Origin: an uncultured Myxococcales bacterium
GTDB taxonomy: Bacteria; Myxococcota_A; UBA9042; DTJE01
Direction: 5' to 3'
Assembly: GCA_903936705.1 (NCBI GenBank)
Contig: CAIZWN010000063.1
Coordinates: 18,363-82,362, forward strand
DNA: 64,000 bases
Part shown: piece after piece, positions 41,188 through 49,264 of the stretch
Layout: every line of letters starts with the position of its first letter
How positions within the stretch are numbered: the stretch's first letter is position 1
The notes under the pieces: model-generated
What the model was told of the DNA's origin: nothing
The model's input: the letters and a program-made list of their open reading frames with translations, nothing else
The model's database searches: none
Position numbers and translations under genes: made by a program

Positions 41188-44016
41188 CTATTCTCCGCCG
41201 TATTCCTCGTCGGGCGGTTCGTCGTCAGTTCCTTCCGGCGGGGGCTGGATTGCGGAAAAACGGATGTGTTGTTCCAGTGCGGCTGCAACTTCTTCCGGGT
41301 TGATCCTCTTGCGTCGTTCCATCTCGACCAGGAGTCCCTTGACGCGCCTTTCGAACGAGGCAGGCACTGCGCCATCCTCGACGTGCTTGTGGTACATGCG
41401 CGGGTTCGGAATGATGGTCACAAGATAAGCCGATTCCAGCAGCGTCAGTTCCGGGGGGCGCTTGGCGAAGTAGTGGCCGGCAGCTTCGCGCAGCCCCCAG
41501 AGGTCCGGTCCCCACTCGATCACGTTCAGGTACAACTCGAGAATCTTCTCCTTCGGCAAGGACTGTTCCATTTGCCAGGTCAGGAAGACCTCTTGCAGCT
41601 TGCGGGAAAGCGTCTTTTCACGCGAAAGAAAAAGGTTCTTCACGAGTTGCTGCGACAGTGTACTCGCCCCCTGGTAAAAGCCGCCGCGCTCGAGGTTGAC
41701 CTTGAACGACCTGCGAATACCGACCTGGGAAAAACCCTTGTGCTCGAAGAACGTCGCATCTTCTGCCGTGGTCAGTGCCTCTATCAGGTAGCCTGGCACC
41801 TCGGTCAGCGGCACCCATTCGGGCGTAGCCTCTCCCACCAGACGGTCGACTACCGTGCCGTCGCCCTCCTCGATCCTGTGCAGGAATGCCGACCTCAGAA
41901 GACCCAGGTCAATCGCCTTGCCCAGGCTGACAGTTGCCATGTCGGCCACGTCAGGCTTGACATCCAGACGCACCGCATCAAGGTTGCCAGTATCAACGTC
42001 AAGGTCCAGCGAGGCAGCGAAGGTCCCCACAAGAACCATTCCATCCAGTGAAGCAAGGATCTCGCCTGGAATCGAGTCGACCAGTTCCTGTGCCGGGAGG
42101 CGTTCGATGTGTCCCTTCAAAGCAAGACGTGGACGCATGGCAAGTTGCGAGGCGTGCAGTTCGAAAGGCAGCGAGATGCGGCCCAGCGACAGGCGTCCAT
42201 CGACCAGGTCCAGGCTGTCGGATGAACCGTCGACCGTCAGCGTCCCGCCAGCCGACAACTGGCCAAGGTGGATTGGGGCCGAAGCGACCGAGGGAAGGTC
42301 CAGAACCAGGCCAGCCAGCTGCGATCGTCCGGAGGCTACAAGGCGTTGCGACCTGAAGTCGCCCTTCAGCGTCCAGTCCGACTGGCTGACGACGGCATCC
42401 TTGACGTCCAGCCACCTCGGAAGAATGGCGCGGAACGGGTACAGAGGCAACCACGAAGCCTTCACAGATGCCGCCACGTCACCGCTGGCCGGGTCGATCG
42501 TGATTCGCGCCTCGTTGGCGTCCGCAGGTGCCTCGGGACATTCGAATCGCAGCGATGCCTCGATGGCCCCTCCAGCAGTTCTTTGAATGCGGGCCTCCAT
42601 GTTGACCATGGACTGCCCCGGCCGCGCCGTGACCTGTCCAGGCTCAAGGGTTCTGACCGTTGCTCCATGCACGACCAGGGTTGCCTCGGGAAGCGCCTTG
42701 GAAGCGGCCAGTAGTGCTTCGTAAAGGTTTGAAAAACGGTGCCGGGTGTCCTGGTACCATTTTGCCATCCTGATCTGGAAGGCAGGGCCCTCCTGCAGCG
42801 AGGTAGACGATGTAGCTGATGCGCTTGCCCTGGAAGCGGCAGCAGTCGTTGAAACGTCAGTTCTTCGTCCGCGAGACTCTCGAATAGGCGCGTCGCCCGA
42901 CACAATATGACCAGTCGTCGATGTGGCTGGACGCTTCGAGGCCGTCGCTTCGGGCCGCACTGTGGCTGGACGCATCCCCACGTCCAGGATCACGTCAACC
43001 GAAGGCCGCAAGATCTCCAGCGATCTAAGAGTCCGGCCAGCCAGAAGGCTTCTTGCCGCTGGCACCATGCCGGAAGGGAAACGATCGGCCAGCAGCAATG
43101 ACGCCGGTCCCGCGACGTCGTCCCAACGAACGGTCATGCGCTCGGCACGTGCGAACCAGCGATCCGGATTCACCAGGGCAGCTCCGACGATAGACGCCTC
43201 GCCGGGGGCCCATTCTGCGCCCTCTGCGGAAAGTGTTCCGATTGAAGCCTGGAATATCACCGAAGGTGCGACGCGAATGGATGCCTTTTCGAATGCCTCG
43301 GTTCCCAGTACGACCTCTGCCTCGCAGCGTCGTGAGGTGCCGTCCCCCTCGTCCAGCAAAAATTTTGCCACCAGCTTGCGGCGGGCCTGAACGGAATCAT
43401 CAAGGGATGGGGAGAGGTCGATGTGCCCATCCTTGATCGTCCATTGGCGCTGTCCGATCCATGCGGTCGCGTCCAATTCCAGGACCTGGAGGTCGGGAAG
43501 GCGGGCGACGCGGAAGCCATTCGATGGCACGGGAGCACTGTCGTCGTCATCGGGAGATGCTTTCGAGGTGCCAGGCAACAGGCCCTGCAGGCGATGCAGC
43601 GCTGCTTTCGGACTTGCAAGCGGATGCTGCTGGTCGGCCAGACTGACCTTCAGTCGCTCCACCCGCACCCGCTGAATCCTGCGGCCCCCCATCAAGAAGG
43701 CAAAAGGATCCACATCGACCCGCATGCCTTCGATCGTCAATTCCCAGTCGGTGTCGACACGCCAGGTAACGTGGTCTATCGCGACTTCAGTGGAACCGCG
43801 AAGTGCCAGGCCCTCGACCTGGAACTTGCCCCCAAGCTTTGATGACCACCTTTCGATCTCGTGTCTGGCAATGCCCTCAATCAGACGGGGCAGAAACAGG
43901 ACTGCGGTAAGACAGCAGACCAGAAGAATGACAAGAACAACCGCTGCGCGGAACCGGATACGCTGAAAGCGGGGCTGTGGGGGCTGGCCAGAGGCTTCGG
44001 GTGCGCGGGGCGTCAC
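41188..44016 (-). CDS. AsmA-like domain fused to a GT51 peptidoglycan glycosyltransferase
   Basis: The 942-residue membrane protein has one N-terminal membrane helix (about residues 20-42, VVLVILLVCCLTAVLFLP). A long region of beta-strand repeats to about residue 690 resembles AsmA/DUF-type lipid-shuttling proteins. A C-terminal monofunctional glycosyltransferase-51 domain follows: TAEDATFFEHKGFSQVGIRR (catalytic Glu752), QGASTLSQQLVKNLFLS and RKLQEVFLTWQMEQSLPKEKILELYLN. GT51 polymerises lipid II glycan strands at the periplasmic face. No transpeptidase domain is present. The start GTG 44014-44016 overlaps the stop of the upstream lipoprotein by one base, so translation is coupled. Fusion to an AsmA-like region is unusual in my knowledge of the family. 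Confidence 0.8.
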   Translation of the reverse strand: MTPRAPEASGQPPQPRFQRIRFRAAVVLVILLVCCLTAVLFLPRLIEGIARHEIERWSSKLGGKFQVEGLALRGSTEVAIDHVTWRVDTDWELTIEGMRVDVDPFAFLMGGRRIQRVRVERLKVSLADQQHPLASPKAALHRLQGLLPGTSKASPDDDDSAPVPSNGFRVARLPDLQVLELDATAWIGQRQWTIKDGHIDLSPSLDDSVQARRKLVAKFLLDEGDGTSRRCEAEVVLGTEAFEKASIRVAPSVIFQASIGTLSAEGAEWAPGEASIVGAALVNPDRWFARAERMTVRWDDVAGPASLLLADRFPSGMVPAARSLLAGRTLRSLEILRPSVDVILDVGMRPATVRPEATASKRPATSTTGHIVSGDAPIRESRGRRTDVSTTAAASRASASATSSTSLQEGPAFQIRMAKWYQDTRHRFSNLYEALLAASKALPEATLVVHGATVRTLEPGQVTARPGQSMVNMEARIQRTAGGAIEASLRFECPEAPADANEARITIDPASGDVAASVKASWLPLYPFRAILPRWLDVKDAVVSQSDWTLKGDFRSQRLVASGRSQLAGLVLDLPSVASAPIHLGQLSAGGTLTVDGSSDSLDLVDGRLSLGRISLPFELHASQLAMRPRLALKGHIERLPAQELVDSIPGEILASLDGMVLVGTFAASLDLDVDTGNLDAVRLDVKPDVADMATVSLGKAIDLGLLRSAFLHRIEEGDGTVVDRLVGEATPEWVPLTEVPGYLIEALTTAEDATFFEHKGFSQVGIRRSFKVNLERGGFYQGASTLSQQLVKNLFLSREKTLSRKLQEVFLTWQMEQSLPKEKILELYLNVIEWGPDLWGLREAAGHYFAKRPPELTLLESAYLVTIIPNPRMYHKHVEDGAVPASFERRVKGLLVEMERRKRINPEEVAAALEQHIRFSAIQPPPEGTDDEPPDEEYGGE

Positions 44017-44450
44017 TAGTTGCCGCTGGTGCTTGAGCCGCCGCTGGAAGACGACGCCCAGGCGATGAGACCGATCAGCGTGCCAGCCAAGGCCACGCCG
44101 ACAGAAATCCACACGGCGGTCTTCCATGTGGACATGTGATCGACTTCAGCGAACTTGGTCAGCCCGTTGACGTCCAGAATATAGTCCCGGTCGGAAGCCA
44201 CGAGCTGTGATTCGGTCATCTTGAAGTTGAACGGAGTTATCGGGTATCGCTTGCCGCCTTGCGAGCGGACGAAGAGGCGCGTGTCCTCCTTGACGACGAT
44301 TTGTTTGCCCGACGCGTCCTGAACCGTCGCCTGGCCCGACTCGGGGACCTCTTGCAGGTTGGACAATTCGGAGCGTGGGACCGTGTAGGTGTTGTAGCAC
44401 CCAAGACTGAACATCGAAACCGCTAGCACGGCTGCAACCAAGCGCTTCAT
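44016..44450 (-). CDS. Small lipoprotein with a C-terminal membrane helix, upstream of the GT51 fusion
   Basis: The 144-residue lipoprotein (lipobox FSLGC, Cys18) has a beta-strand-rich middle (SGKQIVVKEDTRLFVRSQGGKRYPITPFNF) and a C-terminal transmembrane helix (TAVWISVGVALAGTLIGLIAWA) with a Ser/Gly-rich tail. AGGGGAGA precedes ATG 44450. Its stop TAG shares a base with the GTG of the GT51 fusion, a strong sign of coupled expression and perhaps a physical partnership at the cell wall. I know no named family for it. The gene's own promoter (44500-44472) drives both. Confidence 0.75.
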   Translation of the reverse strand: MKRLVAAVLAVSMFSLGCYNTYTVPRSELSNLQEVPESGQATVQDASGKQIVVKEDTRLFVRSQGGKRYPITPFNFKMTESQLVASDRDYILDVNGLTKFAEVDHMSTWKTAVWISVGVALAGTLIGLIAWASSSSGGSSTSGN

Positions 44451-44471
44451 CGCTCTCCCCTGTGTGCTGGT

Positions 44472-44500
44472 TCCATAAAGACCCGGGGCGGATCCTAGTC
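44472..44500 (-). promoter_or_regulatory. Promoter of the lipoprotein-GT51 operon
   Basis: Minus-strand TTGACT (44500-44495), a 17-bp spacer and a weaker TTTATG (44477-44472). Confidence 0.45.
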
Positions 44501-44575
44501 AACCTCCCCGAAAAAGAAAAGACCAATCATGCAAAACAGGCAGATCCGTCGGTGTCGCGACAACCACTTGCATTT

Positions 44576-45622
44576 TCAGGTCAGGTATCGCGACTCCAGA
44601 AACGCCCTTAAACGCTGATCAGACCGCACCAGTTCCAGTGCAACGTCCGCATGCCCCGGAACGTAGCCGTTGCCGATCAGCAGCGATACATCCTTGCCCA
44701 CGCCCTCTGCGCCCAGCGCCGTGGCCGTGAACGACGTGGCCATGTTGAAGAAATACGATGTACCTCCGTCGCGTGTCGCAAGCACGGTCGCCATCTCGGT
44801 CCCCGGGATATTGGTGGTGTTCAGGACCACGTCCAGCAGACGGCCGTCGGTAGCCCGATGCACCGCGTCCAGAACCGCCAGCGGGCTCCTGGCGTCGGCC
44901 AGGATTCCATGGTGCAGGAAGCCCATGCCCATCAGCATCTCAAGGGAGTCGGGACGAACGTCGATTCCGTAGACGCGTCCGGTCGGACCGGTTGCCCGCA
45001 TCGCTGCTGCGGCGCACAACAGACCGGATTTTCCGGTTCCAAGAATGCCCACGTGCATGCCGGGACGTACCAGTCGAACGGTCTGGGCCGGGGCTCCGGC
45101 AACGTCCAGCACTGCCAGGGCGACGTCCCTGGGGAGATCGTCGGGAAGTCTGACCCCGATGCCGGACGAGAACAGGATGGCATAGCCTTCGGCTGCAACC
45201 TGATCCCGTTCCATGTGGACCTTAGATATCCCGTCGAGGTGCAGCGGCGTCAATGACAGGGAAACCAGCGATGCAATACGGTCGCCCTGGTGGGCATCGA
45301 CAGGGCCGTCATAGTCCGCCCCGACCTCACGGACGGTTCCGACCAGCATGCCTCCGGAACCGGTCACCGGATTGTGCTGCTTGCCGCGCTTGGAGACGGT
45401 GTCAAGAATCATCCTGGCCACGTCATCCGGGATCCCGTTCGCCGCTTGCTTCATCTGTGTGAAGGATGCGGCATCAATGTTCAACATCTCGATATCGATA
45501 AGCATTTCGGTTGGGTGCAGCGGCAGGGAGTTGTCCACGCGCCAAGCGGCCTGCGGAAGAACGCCTCGTGGTTCGATCACCCGGTGCGTGCCATAGCGGA
45601 CGCCCGCATCAAAGCCAGACAT
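44576..45622 (-). CDS. kdd: L-erythro-3,5-diaminohexanoate dehydrogenase
   Basis: Kdd oxidises 3,5-diaminohexanoate to 5-amino-3-oxohexanoate with NAD(P)+ in lysine degradation through the beta-lysine route. The 348-residue protein matches the family closely: YGTHRVIEPRGVLPQAA, LNIDAASFTQ, KRGKQHNPVTGSGGMLVGTV, VSLSLTPLHLDGI and VLDVAGAPAQTVRLVRPG. An ILGTGKSGLLCAAAAMRA nucleotide loop and NTTNIPGTEM then follow. No kamA, kamDE or kce genes are visible in this window, so the other pathway genes must be elsewhere or the enzyme serves another amine. It is 6 bp downstream of the uracil-DNA glycosylase gene, as the last gene of a coaBC-led operon. Confidence 0.85.
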   Translation of the reverse strand: MSGFDAGVRYGTHRVIEPRGVLPQAAWRVDNSLPLHPTEMLIDIEMLNIDAASFTQMKQAANGIPDDVARMILDTVSKRGKQHNPVTGSGGMLVGTVREVGADYDGPVDAHQGDRIASLVSLSLTPLHLDGISKVHMERDQVAAEGYAILFSSGIGVRLPDDLPRDVALAVLDVAGAPAQTVRLVRPGMHVGILGTGKSGLLCAAAAMRATGPTGRVYGIDVRPDSLEMLMGMGFLHHGILADARSPLAVLDAVHRATDGRLLDVVLNTTNIPGTEMATVLATRDGGTSYFFNMATSFTATALGAEGVGKDVSLLIGNGYVPGHADVALELVRSDQRLRAFLESRYLT

Positions 45623-45628
45623 TGTCGC

Positions 45629-46465
45629 TTACTCCGATCTCAATCTCGCCATCACCATCTGCAGGTCGGTCCACGTGGGGCGCTTGTAATCAGCATTACG
45701 CAGCAAAGCCGCGGGATGATACGTCACAACCATCGGGATGTCTCCGTACCTGTGAATCCTGCCCCGCAAGCGTGCTACGCCATCCTGGCTGCCGGTAATG
45801 GCATTCGCCGCCGATGCACCAAGCGCTACCAGGAACTGCGGCTTGATCATGCTGATTTGCGCTCGCAGGAATGGCATGCAAGCGCCAGCCTGGTTCGGTA
45901 ACGGGGTGGCGTCGTGTGGCGGCCGGCATTTTACGACATTCGCGATATAGCAGTCCTCGCGCCTCAGGCCCATCGCTACAATCATCCGGTCCAGCAGTTG
46001 CCCCGATGCCCCGACGAACGGGCGTCCGGTAAGATCCTCGTCGGCGCCTGGGCCCTCGCCTACGAACATGACCTGGGGCGTCGTGATGCACCCTTCACCG
46101 AACACCGTGTTGGTCCGTGATTCGTGCAGCGAACACAGCGTGCAGGACCTTACGCGACTGGCAAGTTCCTCCAGACCGCCCGGGAATTCCGGCGACGGTT
46201 GGGGAATCGCGATCTGGTGTTGGGGCGGGTTTGCGGACGGCTGCCGGGCGACAGGCGGACGCGTCTCGCGTAAAGGATCGGGTGCGCGGCGAGTGTCTGC
46301 CGCCGGCTGGGGGCGGTTTGAAGGCGCCGCTCGGGAATCGATTGCAGCCGTTCTCGCGGCACCAGGAGGGCAGGGCAGCCCAGCCAGATCCCCGCTCTCG
46401 GCAAGCAGGATTCTGCGAAGGGCTGACGCAGCCTCGGCGACGTGACGGGCCATGGTCTCGTCCAA
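45629..46465 (-). CDS. Family 4 uracil-DNA glycosylase
   Basis: The 278-residue protein has a Pro/Arg/Ala-rich N-terminal extension of about 90 residues and then the Fe-S-type UDG domain. CTLCSLHESRTNTVFGEG supplies the first cysteine pair, VMFVGEGPGADEDLTGRPFVGASGQLLDRM is the active-site region, and CYIANVVKCRPP carries the other ligands. VVTYHPAALLRN is the catalytic His motif. It removes uracil from DNA during base-excision repair. The start TTG 46465 follows AGGAATCCC, whose bases overlap the coaBC stop; ATG 46453 is the alternative. It sits between coaBC and kdd, so co-transcription is likely. Confidence 0.85.
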   Translation of the reverse strand: MDETMARHVAEAASALRRILLAESGDLAGLPCPPGAARTAAIDSRAAPSNRPQPAADTRRAPDPLRETRPPVARQPSANPPQHQIAIPQPSPEFPGGLEELASRVRSCTLCSLHESRTNTVFGEGCITTPQVMFVGEGPGADEDLTGRPFVGASGQLLDRMIVAMGLRREDCYIANVVKCRPPHDATPLPNQAGACMPFLRAQISMIKPQFLVALGASAANAITGSQDGVARLRGRIHRYGDIPMVVTYHPAALLRNADYKRPTWTDLQMVMARLRSE

Positions 46466-46473
46466 GGGATTCC

Positions 46474-47703
46474 TCAGGCTTTCCGGTTTTTGGCATCCTG
46501 CAGGGCTGTGGCGATCCGGTCCAGCAGAAGATCGGCAAGCTCTCTTTTCGCCATCGGCGGGACAGTTTCCGAAGGCGCATCCCGCCCGATCAGCCAGCCC
46601 TCGTTCGGCCTTGCGCCAAAACCTCGATCCGTGCCCACCGGGTTGGCAAACAGCAGGTCAAGGCCCTTGTCGTCCAGCTTCCTGCGACCAGACGCCTCGA
46701 TATCGCCGGTTTCCGCGGCAAAGCCCATCACGAACTTCCCGGCCAGAAGGGGGCGCAAGGTCTTCAGAATATCAGGTGTCGAAACAAGGTCGACGGATGA
46801 GGCAAGGTCCTCCTTTTTGGCCTTTGTCTCGCGAGGCGCGGCCGGTGCCTGGTCCGAAGGTGCAGCAGCCATGACCAGAACGTCCGCGCCATCGACCGCG
46901 GTGCGAGTGGCCTGAAGCATCTGGTTGCAGTTGGTGACGCGAGTGACGGCAAGACTGGCGCCTTCGATCGGTGCGGGCGGCAAGACCTCGGTAGGCCCCA
47001 GAACCAGCCTTACTACGGCACCGCGCCGAAGTGCAGCCCTGGCGATCTCGATGCCCATTCTTCCCGTCGACGGGTTGGTAATCAGCCTGACTGGGTCAAT
47101 GAATTCGCGCGTCGGACCCGCAGTAACCGCGATTGTGGTGCCCTCCAGATCGCGAGGTCCCAGCGTCCTGGCGGCGGTTTCGATGATTTCATCCGTCTCC
47201 GGAAAACGCCCCGGACCGCTATCGCCCGAAGCCAGATCCCCGGCCGACGGGGTCATGACCACGAACCGCTGTGGGTCCAGCCGTCCCAGATTCTGGCGGA
47301 CTGCATAAGACTCCCACATGGCAGTGTGCATCGATGGAACCAGCAGTACAGGGGCCCGTGAGGCAAGTACAACCGCGCTAAGCAGATTGTCGGCCAGGCC
47401 GTTCGCAAGGCGAGCCAGCGTTGTCGCGGTGCATGGGGCAATCACGACAAGGTCGCTGGAGCGCGCGATCTCGACGTGCGACACGCCCCCTCCCGTATGA
47501 AAGAAGTCGTCGTCGGTCCCAACCGGGTTTTCGGACAGGGCCTCGAATGTCAGAGGGCCGACAAACTTCATTGCGGTGGCGGTCATCACGACGCGCACGG
47601 ACGCGCCGGCCTTGCGCAACCCCCGGACCAGATAGCCAACCTTGTAGGCAGCAATGCCGCCGCTGATGCCCAGCAGTATCCGACGACCATGTAGTTCGCG
47701 CAT
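46474..47703 (-). CDS. coaBC: Bifunctional phosphopantothenoylcysteine decarboxylase/phosphopantothenate-cysteine ligase
   Basis: CoaBC makes 4'-phosphopantetheine on the way to coenzyme A. The 409-residue protein has the FMN-dependent CoaC half: [13 protein letters not shown], the catalytic His in [11 protein letters not shown], and [19 protein letters not shown]. The CoaB half follows ([40 protein letters not shown], then [21 protein letters not shown] with the Lys-Lys pair). GFAAETGD and NPVGTD are also present. The substrate loop AAAPSD differs slightly from the common AAAVSD. The gene follows ompA-like by 8 bp and leads the udg-kdd pair. Confidence 0.93.
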   Translation of the reverse strand: MRELHGRRILLGISGGIAAYKVGYLVRGLRKAGASVRVVMTATAMKFVGPLTFEALSENPVGTDDDFFHTGGGVSHVEIARSSDLVVIAPCTATTLARLANGLADNLLSAVVLASRAPVLLVPSMHTAMWESYAVRQNLGRLDPQRFVVMTPSAGDLASGDSGPGRFPETDEIIETAARTLGPRDLEGTTIAVTAGPTREFIDPVRLITNPSTGRMGIEIARAALRRGAVVRLVLGPTEVLPPAPIEGASLAVTRVTNCNQMLQATRTAVDGADVLVMAAAPSDQAPAAPRETKAKKEDLASSVDLVSTPDILKTLRPLLAGKFVMGFAAETGDIEASGRRKLDDKGLDLLFANPVGTDRGFGARPNEGWLIGRDAPSETVPPMAKRELADLLLDRIATALQDAKNRKA

Positions 47704-47711
47704 GAGGGTGC

Positions 47712-48758
47712 CTACTGCTCGATGATGAGGAACTCGACACGGCGGTTGACGGCGCGGCCCGCCTCGGTGGAATTGTCGTCAAGCGGGACATCCTCGCCCC
47801 GACCAACCGAAGTCAAGACCAGCGAATCCACGCCCTTGCTGACCAGGTACTTGCGTACGGAATCAGCCCGCGCCTGGGAAAGCTTCATGTTCGCCTTGTC
47901 GTTACCCTTTGAATCGGTATGACCCTCGATTCTGACCTTGAACCTTGAATGCTGGACGATGGCCATGGCGACTTCATCCAGCATCTCGAACGATTCCTTC
48001 AGGATGACCGACTTGGCTGTCTGGAAGAACACCTTCTGCTTCAACTGGATCTGATCATTGGTGATCGAAATCAACTTGTACGGGCAGCCTTCGTTTTCGG
48101 CAGGTCCAGCCTCGTTGGGGCACTTGTCTTCGGAATCCAAGACTCCGTCCTTGTCGGCGTCCTGCACCGGGCAGCCGCGGTTGGAGCGAGGTCCGGGAAC
48201 GATCGGGCAGGCGTCCTCGTTGTCAAACACGCCGTCGCCGTCCTGGTCCTTGATCGGGCAGCCGCGATTCGCAGGGGTGCCGGCCTCCAGCGGGCACTGG
48301 TCATCGACATCCTTGACCCCGTCATTGTCGTTGTCGGGGTCAGGGCATCCGTCCTCGTCCTGGAACTGGTCGATATCCTCGGGCAGCAACGGGCACTTGT
48401 CCTCGACATCCGGGATTCCGTCGGCGTCATGGTCAGGCAGACACTTCCGGTCCTCGGAGCCCTTCCATGCATCGCGAACGGCTGCTTTTGCCTTCTCCAT
48501 TGCAGTGCGGGCGGCGACAGGGCGTCCATGCGAGGACTCGAAACGGGCAAGTGATATGGCGACTTCGGCGTTGGCCAGGGCCTTTGGGCTGCAGTTGTAA
48601 AGCGATTCTCGATGGGCCGCCATCAGCTTTTCAAGCGTGGTCGTTCCGGTCTCGATCTCCGAGGACGTCGCGCACCCGCTGACGGTCGTAAACGCCAGCA
48701 GGACCAAGGCAGCCCGTGGGTATTTAAAAAGGGATTGCAGCATGGAAATGCCGGTCAT
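47712..48758 (-). CDS. OmpA-family lipoprotein with thrombospondin type-3 repeats
   Basis: The 348-residue lipoprotein (lipobox VSGC) has a helical N-terminal region, four calcium-binding D-x-D-G-D-x-x-D repeats (about residues 107-225: HDADGIPDVEDKC, NDNDGVKDVDDQC, DQDGDGVFDNEDAC, DADKDGVLDSEDKC) and a C-terminal OmpA peptidoglycan-binding domain (EGHTDSKGNDKANMKLSQARADSVRKYL, ending NRRVEFLI). It should tether the outer membrane to peptidoglycan. Its ATG overlaps the upstream lipoprotein's TGA (ATGA), so the two are translationally coupled. coaBC follows 8 bp further on. Confidence 0.9.
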   Translation of the reverse strand: MTGISMLQSLFKYPRAALVLLAFTTVSGCATSSEIETGTTTLEKLMAAHRESLYNCSPKALANAEVAISLARFESSHGRPVAARTAMEKAKAAVRDAWKGSEDRKCLPDHDADGIPDVEDKCPLLPEDIDQFQDEDGCPDPDNDNDGVKDVDDQCPLEAGTPANRGCPIKDQDGDGVFDNEDACPIVPGPRSNRGCPVQDADKDGVLDSEDKCPNEAGPAENEGCPYKLISITNDQIQLKQKVFFQTAKSVILKESFEMLDEVAMAIVQHSRFKVRIEGHTDSKGNDKANMKLSQARADSVRKYLVSKGVDSLVLTSVGRGEDVPLDDNSTEAGRAVNRRVEFLIIEQ

Positions 48759-49135
48759 CGCGCACCCCCGGTACCCGGGGCTTCAGAAGGAAAGGCTGGC
48801 GCAGGTTCCGACGTCTCTTTTTGCGAGCTTTCTCGAATCTGGCGGGTTCTAGCGTTCCGCGCAGCATTATCCTGGGTGGACGTCGCCAGCCTGGCGGCCT
48901 TGTCTGCGAATTCGGTTGCGGCTCCAAACTCGGAGCGGCCGATCAGGTCATGGGCCGCGGCAAGATAACCTTCGGCTGCGGTAATCTCGTAAGGGCAGTC
49001 CTTGTCCCAGCCATTCAGTTGAGCCTGGCTCATGGCAATGTTGGCGCGTTTGACCGCCGAGGAAACCTGGATCGGGCCGCATCCGGTCGCCGCGCCGATT
49101 GCAAAAAGACCGACGGCCAGGACCAGCCAGCGCAT
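48755..49135 (-). CDS. Small DUF4398-like lipoprotein
   Basis: The 126-residue lipoprotein (lipobox AATGC, Cys19) has a helical body with VKRANIAMSQAQLNGWDKDCPYEITAAEGYLAAAHDLIGRSEFGAATEFADKAARLA, resembling the DUF4398 helical pairs found beside OmpA lipoproteins. A charged tail ending APGTGGAR follows. Its stop is overlapped by the OmpA-like start, which suggests the two products form an envelope complex. A strong promoter (49192-49164) lies just upstream, and it heads the operon that runs through OmpA, coaBC, udg and kdd. Confidence 0.7.
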   Translation of the reverse strand: MRWLVLAVGLFAIGAATGCGPIQVSSAVKRANIAMSQAQLNGWDKDCPYEITAAEGYLAAAHDLIGRSEFGAATEFADKAARLATSTQDNAARNARTRQIRESSQKETSEPAPAFPSEAPGTGGAR

Positions 49136-49163
49136 CGTCCGACTCCCGAGCAGTGCCCCTGGT

Positions 49164-49192
49164 TCAATACCAGTGCGCCCCTATGGTGTCAA
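49164..49192 (-). promoter_or_regulatory. Sigma-70 promoter of the OmpA-coaBC-udg-kdd operon
   Basis: Minus-strand TTGACA (49192-49187), a 17-bp spacer and TATTGA (49169-49164), with a short leader of about 20 bases before ATG 49135. Confidence 0.7.
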
Positions 49193-49264
49193 CGTCCACG
49201 CAGAAGGACCTGCCACCTTGTTGACCTGGCCGTGGATGAATCAATTGACGTTGAAGCAGACTAT

